In this document: in pieces, positions 11,094 through 23,300 of the stretch
Position numbering within the stretch: the first letter of the stretch is position 1
Layout: each line of letters opens with the position of its first letter
Assembly (NCBI GenBank): GCA_035582835.1
Contig: JAYKAV010002553.1
Location: 4,003,014 to 4,067,013, forward strand
From: Phoebastria nigripes
Taxonomy: Eukaryota > Chordata > Aves > Procellariiformes > Diomedeidae
Direction: 5' to 3'
Length of the DNA stretch: 64,000 bases
Notes under the pieces: model-generated
Seen by the model: only the letters and a program-made list of their open reading frames with translations
What the model was told of the DNA's origin: nothing
Database searches by the model: none
Program-made: the position numbers and the translations under genes

Positions 11094-13452
11094 GTGAGTA
11101 CGGCCCGCGGGGCAGCGCGGCCGCGGGGCAGCGCGCACCTGGCGGCGGCCGCCCCGGGATTCCCCCCGCGGGAGGCGCTGGCGCGGGGCGGGGGGTGCCC
11201 CAAAGGAGCGGGGGGGGGGACGCCCGCCTTGGGCGCGGGGAGACCCCTCGGCGCGGCCGTGCCTGCCGCCGCAGGAGCAGGCAGAACTGCTTCGCGCAGA
11301 CCTTAACCCTGGCCCGGCTTTTAAAAAGTATGGGAGAGTTTGGGGCTTTTTTTGTTCTCAGTTTGGAAACTCTTGCTGGCGTTTTGGTCGAGCTGGGCAA
11401 GCTGGGCTTACCCTGATGTAAATTGCATGCTGCTGTNTATGGTGGTTTGGAAAATGTCAGTGCTAGCAGAACTGATGGAACTCGCTGGTGCACCTTTCCG
11501 CCGGCGACGGGATGGGCTCAAACTATCCGGGCAATAAATGAATGGTATCGACAAGGGTGAACTGCCTTCTGGAGTTCTGTGTAATTAACTGGTTTTCTCC
11601 TTCTCTCTCGTGTCTTCTAAATAAAGTATGGAATTTGATGTCTCCTTTTTTAACAAGAGTTTGTGTACAACCATTTGAAACGACCAAATCTCCAATATTG
11701 TTCTGAGTTGTCTGGTAATTGACAGTGACTCACAGTTTGGTGGTTTGCTTTTTTGTTTTTTTTCAAGTGACTTGGAGATAGGTTATGATGTTTTGTTGCC
11801 TGTTGCACATAGCTAAACTTGAATAAATGGTATGTATTGTAAGTAAAGTAGTAGAACTTTTTGTAACTGCATCATCAAGTATAGGTGAAAGTAATGTCCC
11901 TGTAATGGACCCAAGCAGTAATAGCTCTGTAACGTTTACCCTTTAGATCATGCACATATCAACAGATCTTTTACTGTTGAATTTAGTTCTGTTGACAATT
12001 CCTGCTGTGAGCATCTCCACTGTTCACTGCATTTTCTTTAAGTCAACACTTTTAGGAGACAACTGGTAAAGATAGTAATTTATAACATATGGGGAGCTTG
12101 TGCTTGTAAACGTACAGATGTGCTGCATACGCTTCAGTTCAGTTTTAGCTATAACTGTGTATGACTTGATGCTGACTAGCTGTATGCTGATTATTCATTT
12201 GGGAAACTTCTGCTTGTTAATATACAAGATATAATAACTACATTTCCTGCTAAATTTTAATAGGCTGGTTTAGAATAAAATTATTACCTCAACATAAGTT
12301 TTGACCTAAGTGGTAAATTCACTGCTACTTTTGTAGTTTATATAACTGGCTATATAGTTATAGTTTGTACTCCCCCAAAAGTATAAAATGTCAACATCTT
12401 GGGCAGGCAGAAACTATTTTTTTCCATTGGTTAAAGATCTGTAGAAACTCTCACACTCAGCATGCCTGCAAAGGTTTTTCTTCTTAAGCATTGATTTACA
12501 GAGTCTTATTTAGACTTTTTTTTTTTTAAGAAACTTTTCTTTTAACGAGGTAAGTACCAGTAGATGAATCCAGCTGACCAGATCAACAGAAGTATGTATT
12601 CACTGTAATGAAAAGAAATTGAATTGGAAACAGAAGTGAGAAAAGATGAACGGGGGAGGTGGTGCATTTGAAGTGGTAGGTGGGAGGATTTGCTTACTTA
12701 CACATATGATTTAAGGCACCAGTAGCAAACTTGATACTATCACCCTAAACATGCACATTTCAGGTAACACTTGCTCATACTCACTAGAAAGATACCGTGT
12801 TAGTTTTTTTCAACTTAATTACAAATAGCTATTGACCTGACAGCTGATTAGGTGTCCTTAATTGATATAAAACATACAAACCATTGTTTTTTGTTGTATT
12901 TCACGTGGACAAGTACAGTACCATGTATCACCTAAACGTATCCCTTTCCTCTTACAGGCTGTCTTCTCAGGTTTTTTTCTTCTCAGTAAGTAAATTTAAG
13001 GCTAAATCTTGAAGGTAAAAAGGAAAAAAGTTTAAAATCTGTGTTAGGGACATAATAATTTTTGGTAGCTGGAACATACAGATGACAATTTGATTGAATG
13101 TGTCAAAGATTTTCCAGGAGAAACTGTTTTTGATGAATTAAATTACACTTGTGAGATCTGGCCAGCTGCAGAAAATAATGATAAAAAGCTCAAACACTAG
13201 CGCTCTTACATTTGTTTTTGTAGCTGCATGGAAGACTTGGGCAAAAGAGAATATTCTAGTAGATGCTGCCTGCTTCCATTCAGTTTTATGGGCCCACAGA
13301 GAGAAGGAGATCTTTAACATATGGAACATAACCTTTTGGATTGCTTTAACAATTAGGAAATAAAGGAATGTATATTCAGATGCAGTAACACTGTAATGAA
13401 ACAATGTAACAAACAGTTTGGGGGTTTGGGGGCAGATTAAGTAATCTTCTTT

Positions 13453-13475
13453 TATATATATATTTATTATATAGG
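13453..13475 (+). repeat. TA-rich simple repeat
   Basis: A short alternating TA tract running into TTTATTATATAG. Low complexity only. Confidence 0.6.
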
Positions 13476-15826
13476 GATGCTGCTTCCCTAGTGCTATTTT
13501 CTTTTGGAAGGGAAGATCGAAGCCAAACTCTTAACTGTTCTGCAAAGATGACAGAAGAATTACCTCTGCTGTATCTCTTAAGCCATTAAGAGATGAAGCT
13601 GTGGATGTGTAACATTTCATCTGCATGCTAGATAATGTTGCTTATCAGCAAATTTAAGAAGTTATGTTTTGTTAGTTTAATGTTTTTTTCACCTAAGTGA
13701 CCATGGACCTTGTCTGAGTTTGACGATTTAGGCTCTTTATGGCATATATGTACTAAAAGTATTGCTACTGAAAATACTTCTGACCCAGTCACACACAGTG
13801 ACTACAAACTAGGGTGAAGTCACTGAAGAAATGCTTATTCTTGACAGGTTCGGACCAATTATTTCCAGCTTATGAGGTGGGGAAATTTGCATGGTTTCTT
13901 TGAAATCATATGAACACTAGAGCTATTCAACTGTCTGAATGTTCCCAATAGTAAACAATCACACTAGAAATAAAATCAAAATATAAGCTGATAAAGCAAT
14001 TATCCCCTCCTCTTTATTTTATATTAAAAAACAAAACCAACAAAAAACCCTTGTTCTGGACTCTGTTTCACTGTCTTTCTTTAGTATTTTACTGCTTTGG
14101 AAATAGGATTCAAGTGCTTGATGTGGATCAAAAGAAAAAACTTAGCTGTAGCTTCACAAAGTATTTGCATGTATCTTGTTAAAAGGAATTCTAGCCCTTA
14201 TTGATTTGCAACATGTATTTCTGTGCCTTGTATATTGGGGCAGGGGTGGAGTCAGGGAGTTACTCTTCTTTTTTTTTTTTCCCATGAAGAATACAGCTAT
14301 TGAATCTCTGATTTATGGGATCCGCTCTCCCCACTTCACTCTCGGTAGGCGTGGAAGTGTAGACCCAACAAGGAGGAGTCATATCCCTTCAGGATAATAT
14401 AGTTTTCTCAGTTTAGACTTTATGGCTGAATACTTGGGAATTTTTATATTGAATCAATATTTTACAATTTTTTTTTTTTTTCAATTGTGTGATTGGGTTG
14501 TTAAAGTGTAACTCTAGAGAAGAAGATTATTTGCAATTTCCTTTCTCTTCTATGCTAACGGAAATTTTAGTCGTTAAACTTTTGACTGACTTGCTGAAAT
14601 TCCATATATGGAATATGACAGTAAAAATTGTGTTGCTGCTTTTTGCAATGCAGAAGTCCTACAATTTGAAATTTCAGGAATTAGCAGATTAGATTCTCTT
14701 CTGAGTTATTCCACGTAAACCGGACAGTATATTGGTAGGTTACTTACTTTCTGTACTTCTTTTGTTTTCTGTCAAGTGGTGTTAAAAAGTTTATCCTTTT
14801 AGTCTTAGAAGTTCTCAGTTCAATACATGTCTTGATATCACTGGGCAGAATATACTCTGAAGTTACAAATGCCGTCAGTTTCTGCTAGTAGCGTCANTAT
14901 TTTTTTTTCCTCCCTCAATTCAAAAGGAAGTCCAACATTTATACTGAAGTTTGTTATTTTTACAAATTTTACCCACAGATGCACCTATGGAAATCTGCTG
15001 TTTTAACTGTCATGATAGAAATGAAGAAAATTTAAGGTAGTGTATGGCTTATAGCAATTCCATATCATATAGAACGACTTTTTTTTTTTTTTTTATATAT
15101 ATCTATGCATTTCTTCTGACTTTGAATCGGAGGTTGTCTCAAATTTCTCACATTCTCAATTTCAGAGTAAGGCTACATGACTCCAGTGGTAATCCATAGC
15201 TATAATACGTACGTAGGGGTTTTCATCTTCAAAGCACTTTACAAACATTAAGTAGTCTTCTGAAAGCAGCATTGCCCTGCTTTTCTCTATCCCAAAATTA
15301 CTTTTATGTCACATTAATTTATGTCATGTCTACTGGAATTTATTCAAAGTTATTATATTACTGTATTTGTTTCATGTCCAGTCTTGTCTTTTACACTCCT
15401 ATATTCAGTTTAGGATATATCAATATGGTTTATTTAATATAAGCATCTTGCTGTAAAAATAGATCACAAAAATGTTCTTTATGTCCCAAAGAGCTTAGAC
15501 TTCAAGCTAGCCAAAGCAAACAAAGCAAGAATTGAGGAAAGGATGAACAAAAAATATTATTCAGTAGTTTTATTTCCCCATCTTAAAACTCACATCTTTT
15601 TCTTTATTGATATGAGATCTCACATAGCATTGCTAATTTGTAAATAACAGCGTTAATTAAAGAAGATAGGCTAATTCTCATTATAAAGGTTTTCACAAAC
15701 ATTTTCACCTTGGTTAGCTTCCTGTGTTCACTCAAAGTGGCAGAAAAAAAGAATAAAAAAACAGGTTTCCTGCTCCATTATTTATGTGTGTATACATATT
15801 TATACATGCTTTCTCCAAAACTCATT

Positions 15827-15847
15827 AAAAAAAAAAAAAAAAAAAAA
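15827..15847 (+). repeat. Poly(A) run, 21 nt
   Basis: Uninterrupted A tract in intron 1. No retroposon body is recognisable on its 5' side. Confidence 0.8.
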
Positions 15848-16812
15848 GCCAGTTTGTTGTTATGAAAGAAACTCCTAACAAAGCAAACTGACATAAAATA
15901 TACATACGACTTGGAAGGTCTGGGACATATGGTTGGGGAGAGCAAAATAAAAAGAAGAGAAAAACACTAGAGATTAAAAGTCTTTAGATATTAGTCTAAT
16001 CTTCCTTGATATTTCATATTATAGATTCAACCAGAGTGGCCATAAAACACCATAACTGAAAATATTTTATTTTTCTTTATGTTATTTCTGATGAGGTATA
16101 TCTGCACCTGAATTCTCTTGTCTCCGTGTCAATAGCAGGAAGTACTACGACCACTTCCAAATTACAGCTTTCTTTGGATGAAACTGATGCATTGGCATTA
16201 CTGGCGTTTTAACACGAGAGGAGGGTGAAAAAATTCTGTTAAGGAAAATAGAGCTCTCTTTGCACATAATGTCCAAAATACAATAAAGACTACTTTAATA
16301 GTTACCAGATTAACTTTTTGAAGTTATATGAATCAAGCTGAAGTTTCTTTCTCTCTTTATTATTAATCTGAAATGTCATAAGTTAAAACAGTGCCATATA
16401 CCCTCCTGGTGCTTTTAAGTCCTCAATGTAACTTGCTTTGAGGAAAGAAGTTTGTGCAAGAGAATAGGATGAGAATTTTTGGAAACAGACAAAATTATTT
16501 TACAGTATTGAACAGTTCATTAATTTGGTAATTTCATGTAGAAACCAAGTCCTTTTTTTGCTGCATACTGGTAAATTTGCAGTATTGTGATCTTACACTT
16601 AGTTTCATTCCAGAGGTAAAAATAACTGGTGAGGACAGACAGGAGGATAGTAATGCATGTGGGAAGGGAGTTTTATCATATAAGTGTATATCTGATACCT
16701 ATTGAGAAGTCCTAAATGAAGTTGGGGTTTTATGATATGGTATAATTTGTCAGTTGGTTAGCTACTGACCTTGTTTGCCTTAAGCAGGAAGAGATTTAGT
16801 ATATGTCATTGG

Positions 16813-16815
<3 letters not shown>

Positions 16816-16901
<86 letters not shown>
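16816..16901 (+). repeat. Long poly(T) tract, T9-C-T10-C-T11-C-T53
   Basis: Runs of T whose lengths rise from 9 to 10 to 11, separated by single C, then 53 uninterrupted T. The sequence GTAGGTTGG follows directly. It could be the complement of a retroposon poly(A) tail, but no known element body follows it. The exact length of such a run is unreliable in draft sequence. Confidence 0.85.
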
Positions 16902-16902
<1 letters not shown>

Positions 16903-17237
16903 TAGGTTGGCCTAATATTCATAAAACCTATTTAATTTTAACTATCAGAAGATATGTGCAACAGAAATTTGCTTCTGAAGTGTCGGTATTCTCATCTGTT
17001 GCAGTGAGGTAGTGGCCAGGGAGAAGGTGATTTACGTATGTGGAATTTGCCTTTATAGGAAGCTGCGTGAGTTGCTGCCCCTCGGGACCAAAGTACTGTC
17101 AGCCCTTAAAATGGACTGTTCTTTAAAGATTTGAAAATGTAGCTCTTCTTTTTTTTAGAAGGCATACTGAAACGTTTTCTCAAAATACATTTTTCTTTCC
17201 TTGTTCCCTTCTAAATATCCTGACAGCATTATAAGAT

Positions 17238-17302
17238 GTGAGGTGAGGTGAAGAGGGGAGAGTGATGGAGTGGTGGGGAGAGAGGTGAAGAAGGGGAAAG
17301 GA
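17238..17302 (+). repeat. Purine-rich (G/A) low-complexity tract
   Basis: About 65 nt that are nearly all G and A on the plus strand, with GAGGT and GGGGAGAG motifs and a few isolated T. Such asymmetric tracts may form triplex DNA. No coding meaning is apparent. Confidence 0.6.
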
Positions 17303-20300
17303 CTTTCTTAAAACAGGTCTGAATAGCCAGAAGGAAAGGGTCTGAAGAATGCTATTAAAATGAAGCTCTAAAGGTGTAATATTATATACATTCTCCTTTT
17401 TCTGCATCGTGAGAGGTTTAAAATCACGAATCTTATTTAATTGTTTGATGCTGTACAACAACAGGGTCATATTAACCCCTGTGACTCTGGACGCCCATTT
17501 ATTCCTTTGCCATTAACACAGACCCGGAAACTTTCCGGGCAGAAATAGCCAGAGTAACACTGCTTTCTTGTGCGAAGTTTCCCCCTATTTGGGACCCTCT
17601 GTCATCACAAATTTTGCAGCTGTTGGATCCAACCATGTTCCAGATAATCCATCCCGACTTTCCTCACTGCTGTCTTTTGTCCTGCTTTTATAATAGAGAG
17701 CTGGTATAAATCTGAAAGTTAAAGGGCAGTGTATCTTTACTGAGGTAGAGGTTCTGGTCTAACAGCCAGTAGGAAACACACATTCATACATATGAAGCTT
17801 ATACATTTCCTTCGTGCACATCTGAGAGTCAGAGCTTTGTGCCAGCTTGGTCTTTGCTACTTAATAATATTTGTGCGTGTTTTCAAGAATCACTGTTTAT
17901 GCCATTTGACTTAGATTTTTGAGGAAAAATTGCCTATTGATTTCTAAGCTTCCTCCCTTTCCATCTTCCTGATAGAATATCCACGCCCTCACAGCAGTAA
18001 AAGCGTACAAAACATGAAAAGGTTGGGTATGTGCTTCTCTAGTCAACTATGATTAACTTTGATCAATCACAAGTTTGCTGTCTAGTTCTAGACTTCCCAA
18101 ATATAATTGGGCTAAAAACTCTGTATTATTTATAATATTAACATTTTTTTCCATCTACTTTGGCAATTATGTAATATAGGGAACACACAGTTCAGGCTTG
18201 GTTCTTATTTTTGTGGCAACATGCCATTCTTCACCCTTCTCTTAAAATCAGTTCCAACTGTTTTCATGCCTGGGACTGATTTAGGAGTACTCTGAAGGTA
18301 TGGTTAGTCATATGAAAACTCTGCTTTTGCAGTTTCTATTATAGTCTTACAGACTTGTTGACAGTTTCTTTTCTGTACTTAGTTGGATATAATCTTATCT
18401 GAACAGCAGTATGTCAAATGTATAAACTGTTCTGCCAATAAAGTAAGCACACAGTGGTTTATGGGTATTATGCTCATAGACCTATAAATCTTTGCAAAAA
18501 CCTGAGATTTATTCCTAGATCGTATAGAATTTAGATTTGCTGATAGCTATGCATAAGTAAGCAAATTCTTTTAAACTTATATTTTAAGCTTTCCTTTGGT
18601 GAGTGGCTGTCTTCTGAAATGGCTATTCATCAAAACTCAAGAAGGTATAAAGGCACTGGCTTGCATTTTCAGCATATATACTGTAGGCTTTGTATAACAC
18701 AAGATGAAGTTTAATGGATTTTCTATGTTATTAAGGTATCATTATGGTTTTTGAGTAACCTGATAAGTCAAGGCCTCCAAATTCCAAATTATGGACATTT
18801 ATGATTCTCCTTGTTTATTGAAGAATTACTGTGATTTCCTTCTAATAGCAATCAAGATGATGTCTCCCCATAAAACCCTTCTCTTTATGTTATGGGATAG
18901 ACTGTCCCAGAGAGTGCATGTTTTATAGACAAAAGTATAAATTGGGAGGGTAAAGGTTTTATGTGTACTGTAACTTGAGAAAAGAACAAACTACATCATA
19001 GAATGGAAAATAAGGTTAAAACTAGTAGTAACCAAATCAGGCCTGGAAAATTTGAAGAAAAGCATAGATTTAATGAAAGAATTGAACACTTAACATTACT
19101 ATATATTAGTAGTTCCCTGGCAACAGTTATTTTGATATCTGCATTACAAATTAATGTGCATGGTGTCAATTTCTTTGAGAGCAGANGGGTGGAAGAAGAG
19201 CATAACCTGTTAGTGAGCAACTTTATTAATACAGTAGGTTTTATAGAAATTTCAGAGGAAGTATATTGAAATGTTAGGAAAGGTTCCTCTAATGGAATGT
19301 GCTAACAACCTGGCACAACAGAAAACCTACCAGCATGTAAGAGAGGGAGAAGAAAAACAGAAGTTATTACCAATTTTAAGGAATCAAATTTACCAACACT
19401 CCTAAGTAACTGAATCTTCACACGTTAACATGTGTCCTGTGAGGGGAGCTTTGCATGCTAAGAAAAATGCTTAATTCTCTTTGTCTTCCATGGGCCGTCC
19501 TCTGTGCTTGGATCCATCTGGCGTTGTTCCCAGAACCTTTTAATTCTGCACTTTCCTTTTTTTTATTATTGTTGTTATTATTACATTGATAATTCTCCCC
19601 ATTTTTTCTTCTCATCTGCGTGTTATTTTTGTTCACTGCTTACATGTATTGCACACTTTGCTGCAAATATATTTCTAAAAAAGGAGAAAACCTATCTCCC
19701 TCCTCATCAGCTCTGCTCTTGGTCCTCTGGCACGCTCCACTTCTCTGCCAGCCTCTGCACTTTCACTGCTGTGTGCTGCAGCCTCTGCTTTCAGCTCATG
19801 GCCTCCACCACTTCTTTAGTCTTACATGACTTTCCAGTTCCTTCTCTTTTTCTAAAACCCTCCATTACGTCTTCCCTCATCACCTTTGATCCTTGACTCA
19901 TTTTATCCTTCTCTTCTGAACTTACTGAGTGGAACTGAAATGAGTGAGGATATGGGTCCTCAGAGAGATCTGAATTAAGTCCTGGAGTTCAGTGGTGCCT
20001 GGAATTGGGGCCAGGCAGATGGAGTTGATCCTATTACACAACATACAAACAAGAAAAATGTCTGAATCTCTAGCTCTGCCTCCTTACAGAGTTTATCATT
20101 AAAACTGCAGCCAGCGGAGTAGAGAAGTAGTCTGAATGTGGTTCTGTCAAGCAGTAATTTTATATTGACCCACCAAACATGTTGCTGATGATCAGAGGGA
20201 ACGGTCATAATGATCAGATTTGTTTTCCATCCCCAGCATTGTGTATTGTTCAGAAGGGAAGAGGAAAAGCTTAATTTCCAGTTTTCTCTACACCTTTGTG

Positions 20301-23300
20301 ACAACATTCAAACAATATTGCAACCATCCTTCCAAAACTGCGAAATGTGTATAACGCAAATAATTATAGCGATAAAGATGAAATCTTAATGTGTGCTGTT
20401 ATTCTCATTGCAGTTCTCGAGCCAGAAAACTAAACTTTTCAGTATGTAGGCAAATCTAAGCTTAAGGGGCTTCATTCCTTTCTCCTGTGATATAGCTAGT
20501 ATTATTCACATTTGAAGTTTATCATATAGCTCTATCTTAAATTAGATCAAGTTAATGAACTGTTCTCAGCTATGGCTGTAGCAGTTGACAAACCCATACT
20601 AATTTTGCAAAAGCCACAATTTTCCATCCATGCTACATATGGGATGCAGGAAAGGAAACACGGTCAAAATGCACAAAACAAAGCATGCTTTCCATTGGAA
20701 GAAAACAATACATTATTCCCTCGGTAATGAATGTCATCATTGTAAGGCTTTTGTGTTGGGCACACATTTTGTGAATCATATTGTACCAACATTTTCATCA
20801 TTAGACTTACTTATTACTAGAGTCCCTGATGGAGTCATACATCATCTCATCTATAGCAAGGTAATTATCTGTAGCGGGAGAATGATAAAATTTTGTCATA
20901 TTATGCTTCAGGTAACTCTTCAAAGTATGATATCATGATTGTTTGAAGGAATTTGGATTACATGGTGCTCAGAAAATGGAGTCAAGCTGTGGGAGTTACG
21001 ACACCAGATATTCAGGTAGCTGTTAAACTACTGGTGCATGTGAGAATAATATCTGTAGCTAGTTTCATTGTGGGGAGTTTTTCCTCCATGTTTGGTAACA
21101 ACAGGCTCTCAGAAAGTTAATCTGCTCTTTCCCTTGGTTATATCATATAGGAGTCTTGTGGAGGGAAGTTCCATAATTTTTGCCTTTAATGTTGGGAGAC
21201 TTTGGGTAAGAATATAAGCGAGCAGGAAGCTGTCTTTAAGGTTGGTTTTTTTTCTGGTCGTCATGCTTTCTTTTGCTTTCCTTTCCTTTCTTTAGCAACA
21301 GTGCTGATAGGGTCATATTAAGTTCTTAGGATTTGAGGACCTATGTTTTGTGGACCCTAAGTATACCTGAGGAAGAGCAGAGGAGGACAACATTTGAGAT
21401 GTGAACATCAGAAAATGACATGATGTCAGTCATAGATGTTTGGGATTTATCTATTTGTATGATTTAACATGTGTATTAAATGAATGCCAACTGCTGTTCA
21501 GGTTAAATAAAGTCTTACCTGGCATATTTATATACTTGCTAGTCCTCATGGAGCTATATCAGATATTCTAGCGCTAATGTCTTTAGTTTAAACAGAAAAC
21601 GAAACAATGAGATTTGTGGAAAAAGGGAAGGTAATTTTTCTAACACTTTTCTTTGTCTTTCCCTTTACTTCTATAATAAAAGGATGAGTAATGAAATTCC
21701 TAACACTTAAAATGTGGAAAAACCCCCACATTAATGGTCATTTATTGTTGTGCTATATTAATCCTCTCTACTTTCTGCACAATTACATGTTATAAATAAC
21801 AATGTAAAGAGTCAACAATATGGATTGATGAAGCAAAAAATAACCGCTAGAGCTAAATAAATGTAATAAATTCTAATCTTCTTCATTTAGAGCAAATGAA
21901 GTTACTGCTTTAAAGTACTTCATGCTTATGGATTATCATTATAAACCTGTTTCTAATAAACTACTCTTTCTGAAACAATTCTCATTAATTAATTTGTGTT
22001 TATATTTAATAACTAGTCCATTAGCAAATTGGTCCATAAAATGGTCTTCATAACAATTTTACACAGTTAAACAGTAAATTGCAGACTAGGACGACATCTT
22101 TTTTGAATAAATAATACAGCAGTATTGCTAATTGGACAAAATGACTTTAAATGAAAATATCCTCCATATTTTTTCATGTATTGTTAATAGGGCTAAGGGA
22201 GTTGGTAGCTTGAATCTCCCTGCAGTTAAATACTGTTTAAGTTTTTATTTTCTGTAGGTACCTTTGAAGAACTCAGGTCAACTCTTTGGTATTGTTATTA
22301 TGGCTACTTTACAAATGGAATACTTGGTTACCAAGCTATTTGGTAATGAAGAGGGATTAGATGCCAAGCCCCAGTTTGGAATAGATTAGAGCAAATAATT
22401 TTTTAATGCTAGCTTTCCAGAGTACTGCTTTAGCTGAGGCAGTGTGATGGTTTTAAACAAATAAAATCCCTCAAGTAATCATTTATTAAATAGCACTGAA
22501 GTCAAGTTGGTTTTGGTTTTTTTTTTTTTNCTCTGAAAGTAGCTGTCAAAATGGTGGTATTGAATTATATGTTGAGCCAGTGGTTCCATATCATTAGTTA
22601 GTCTGTAAGCCTTTTTGGTTGGCTGGTGTTTCCTTTTTGAAATTGGAATAGCTAATAAAGCTTCGGAAGAAGCTTTAGGCTGAAGAACTGGGGCAGCTGG
22701 GTTTCCCATCTGTTTTTACTTGCTGCTTTGCTGTTTTGTATGAATTTTCAGTTACTAATATTGTTTTGGAATCTGTAAAAATATGATATGTGGACTTTAA
22801 AAATGTTTATGGTTACACAGCTTTTCATTTTCTGCAGTCCGGACCATCAATAAAAGTACGAGTGGCTGTCCTGGACCAGACCAAACAGCCATGATGTAGC
22901 CCAGTACCATGTCTCCAGTTTAAAAGTGTTTGAAAGCAGGTGCCTAGGGTAGAGTAGCAGTGTGATATTTCCCACAAGGATCTTCTAGTCTCCATCCCAA
23001 CTCAGAGTTGTAGTTCCTGTGCATTTAATTTACCAAAATGGATTGTTTTTCCACAGCTCAGTCCGGCCCCCCTCAGAACCCGTGCCAGCTCCCTGCATTT
23101 GGAGCATCCCATGGCAAGAAGTACCACAGCTCAGCTGCATGCTGGCAAGGAACGTCCTCCTTTTGTTTATTTCTGAGTTTCAAAAGTTCAAAACTCTTTC
23201 TAATTTGTTTCAGCCAGAGCTGACATGGTTATCAAACTCAGGAAAATGGACAGGTTCTGTCTTCAGTGGGGGAACCCATCTCTCTGCTTTTCTCTTGTGG

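Larger units (their letters stand above)
10440..11290. promoter_or_regulatory. CpG island promoter of the ADGRA gene
   Basis: An abrupt block of very GC-rich sequence dense in CG dinucleotides, in a window that is otherwise AT-rich. It spans the region before coding exon 1, the exon itself and the start of intron 1. I see no TATA box. Overlapping GC boxes (GGCGGGGCGGGG, 10739-10750) lie about 125 nt before the start codon and would suit Sp/KLF factors. This is the usual architecture of a broad, housekeeping or developmentally regulated CpG-island promoter. The transcription start is not determinable from sequence alone. Several long frames on both strands here are GC-driven shadows. Confidence 0.85.

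Noticed and set aside
10550..11416. 288- and 245-codon plus-strand frames over the CpG island
   Set aside because: They are other frames of the same GC-rich DNA, run through the real splice donor at 11094 and start at non-ATG codons. Only the overlapping ATG at 10818 was kept, as a regulatory candidate.
10441..11493. 350-codon minus-strand open frame, plus 266- and 176-codon frames on the same strand
   Set aside because: They arise because stop codons are rare in the CpG island. The translations are low-complexity Pro/Ala/Arg with no domain, and the plus-strand ADGRA exon explains the region.
12755..12985. Several TTTCAG or CTTCTCAG acceptor-like sites near GTAA/TAAGT
   Set aside because: AG/GTAA combinations occur many times by chance in a 45-kb intron, and none here brackets an LRR-like coding segment.
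16803..17012. Open frame encoding a long polyphenylalanine run
   Set aside because: It is just the poly(T) tract translated.
19504..19896. 130-codon plus-strand open frame rich in Ser, Leu, Cys and Phe
   Set aside because: Pyrimidine-rich DNA gives this composition. No domain, signal or conserved motif is visible.
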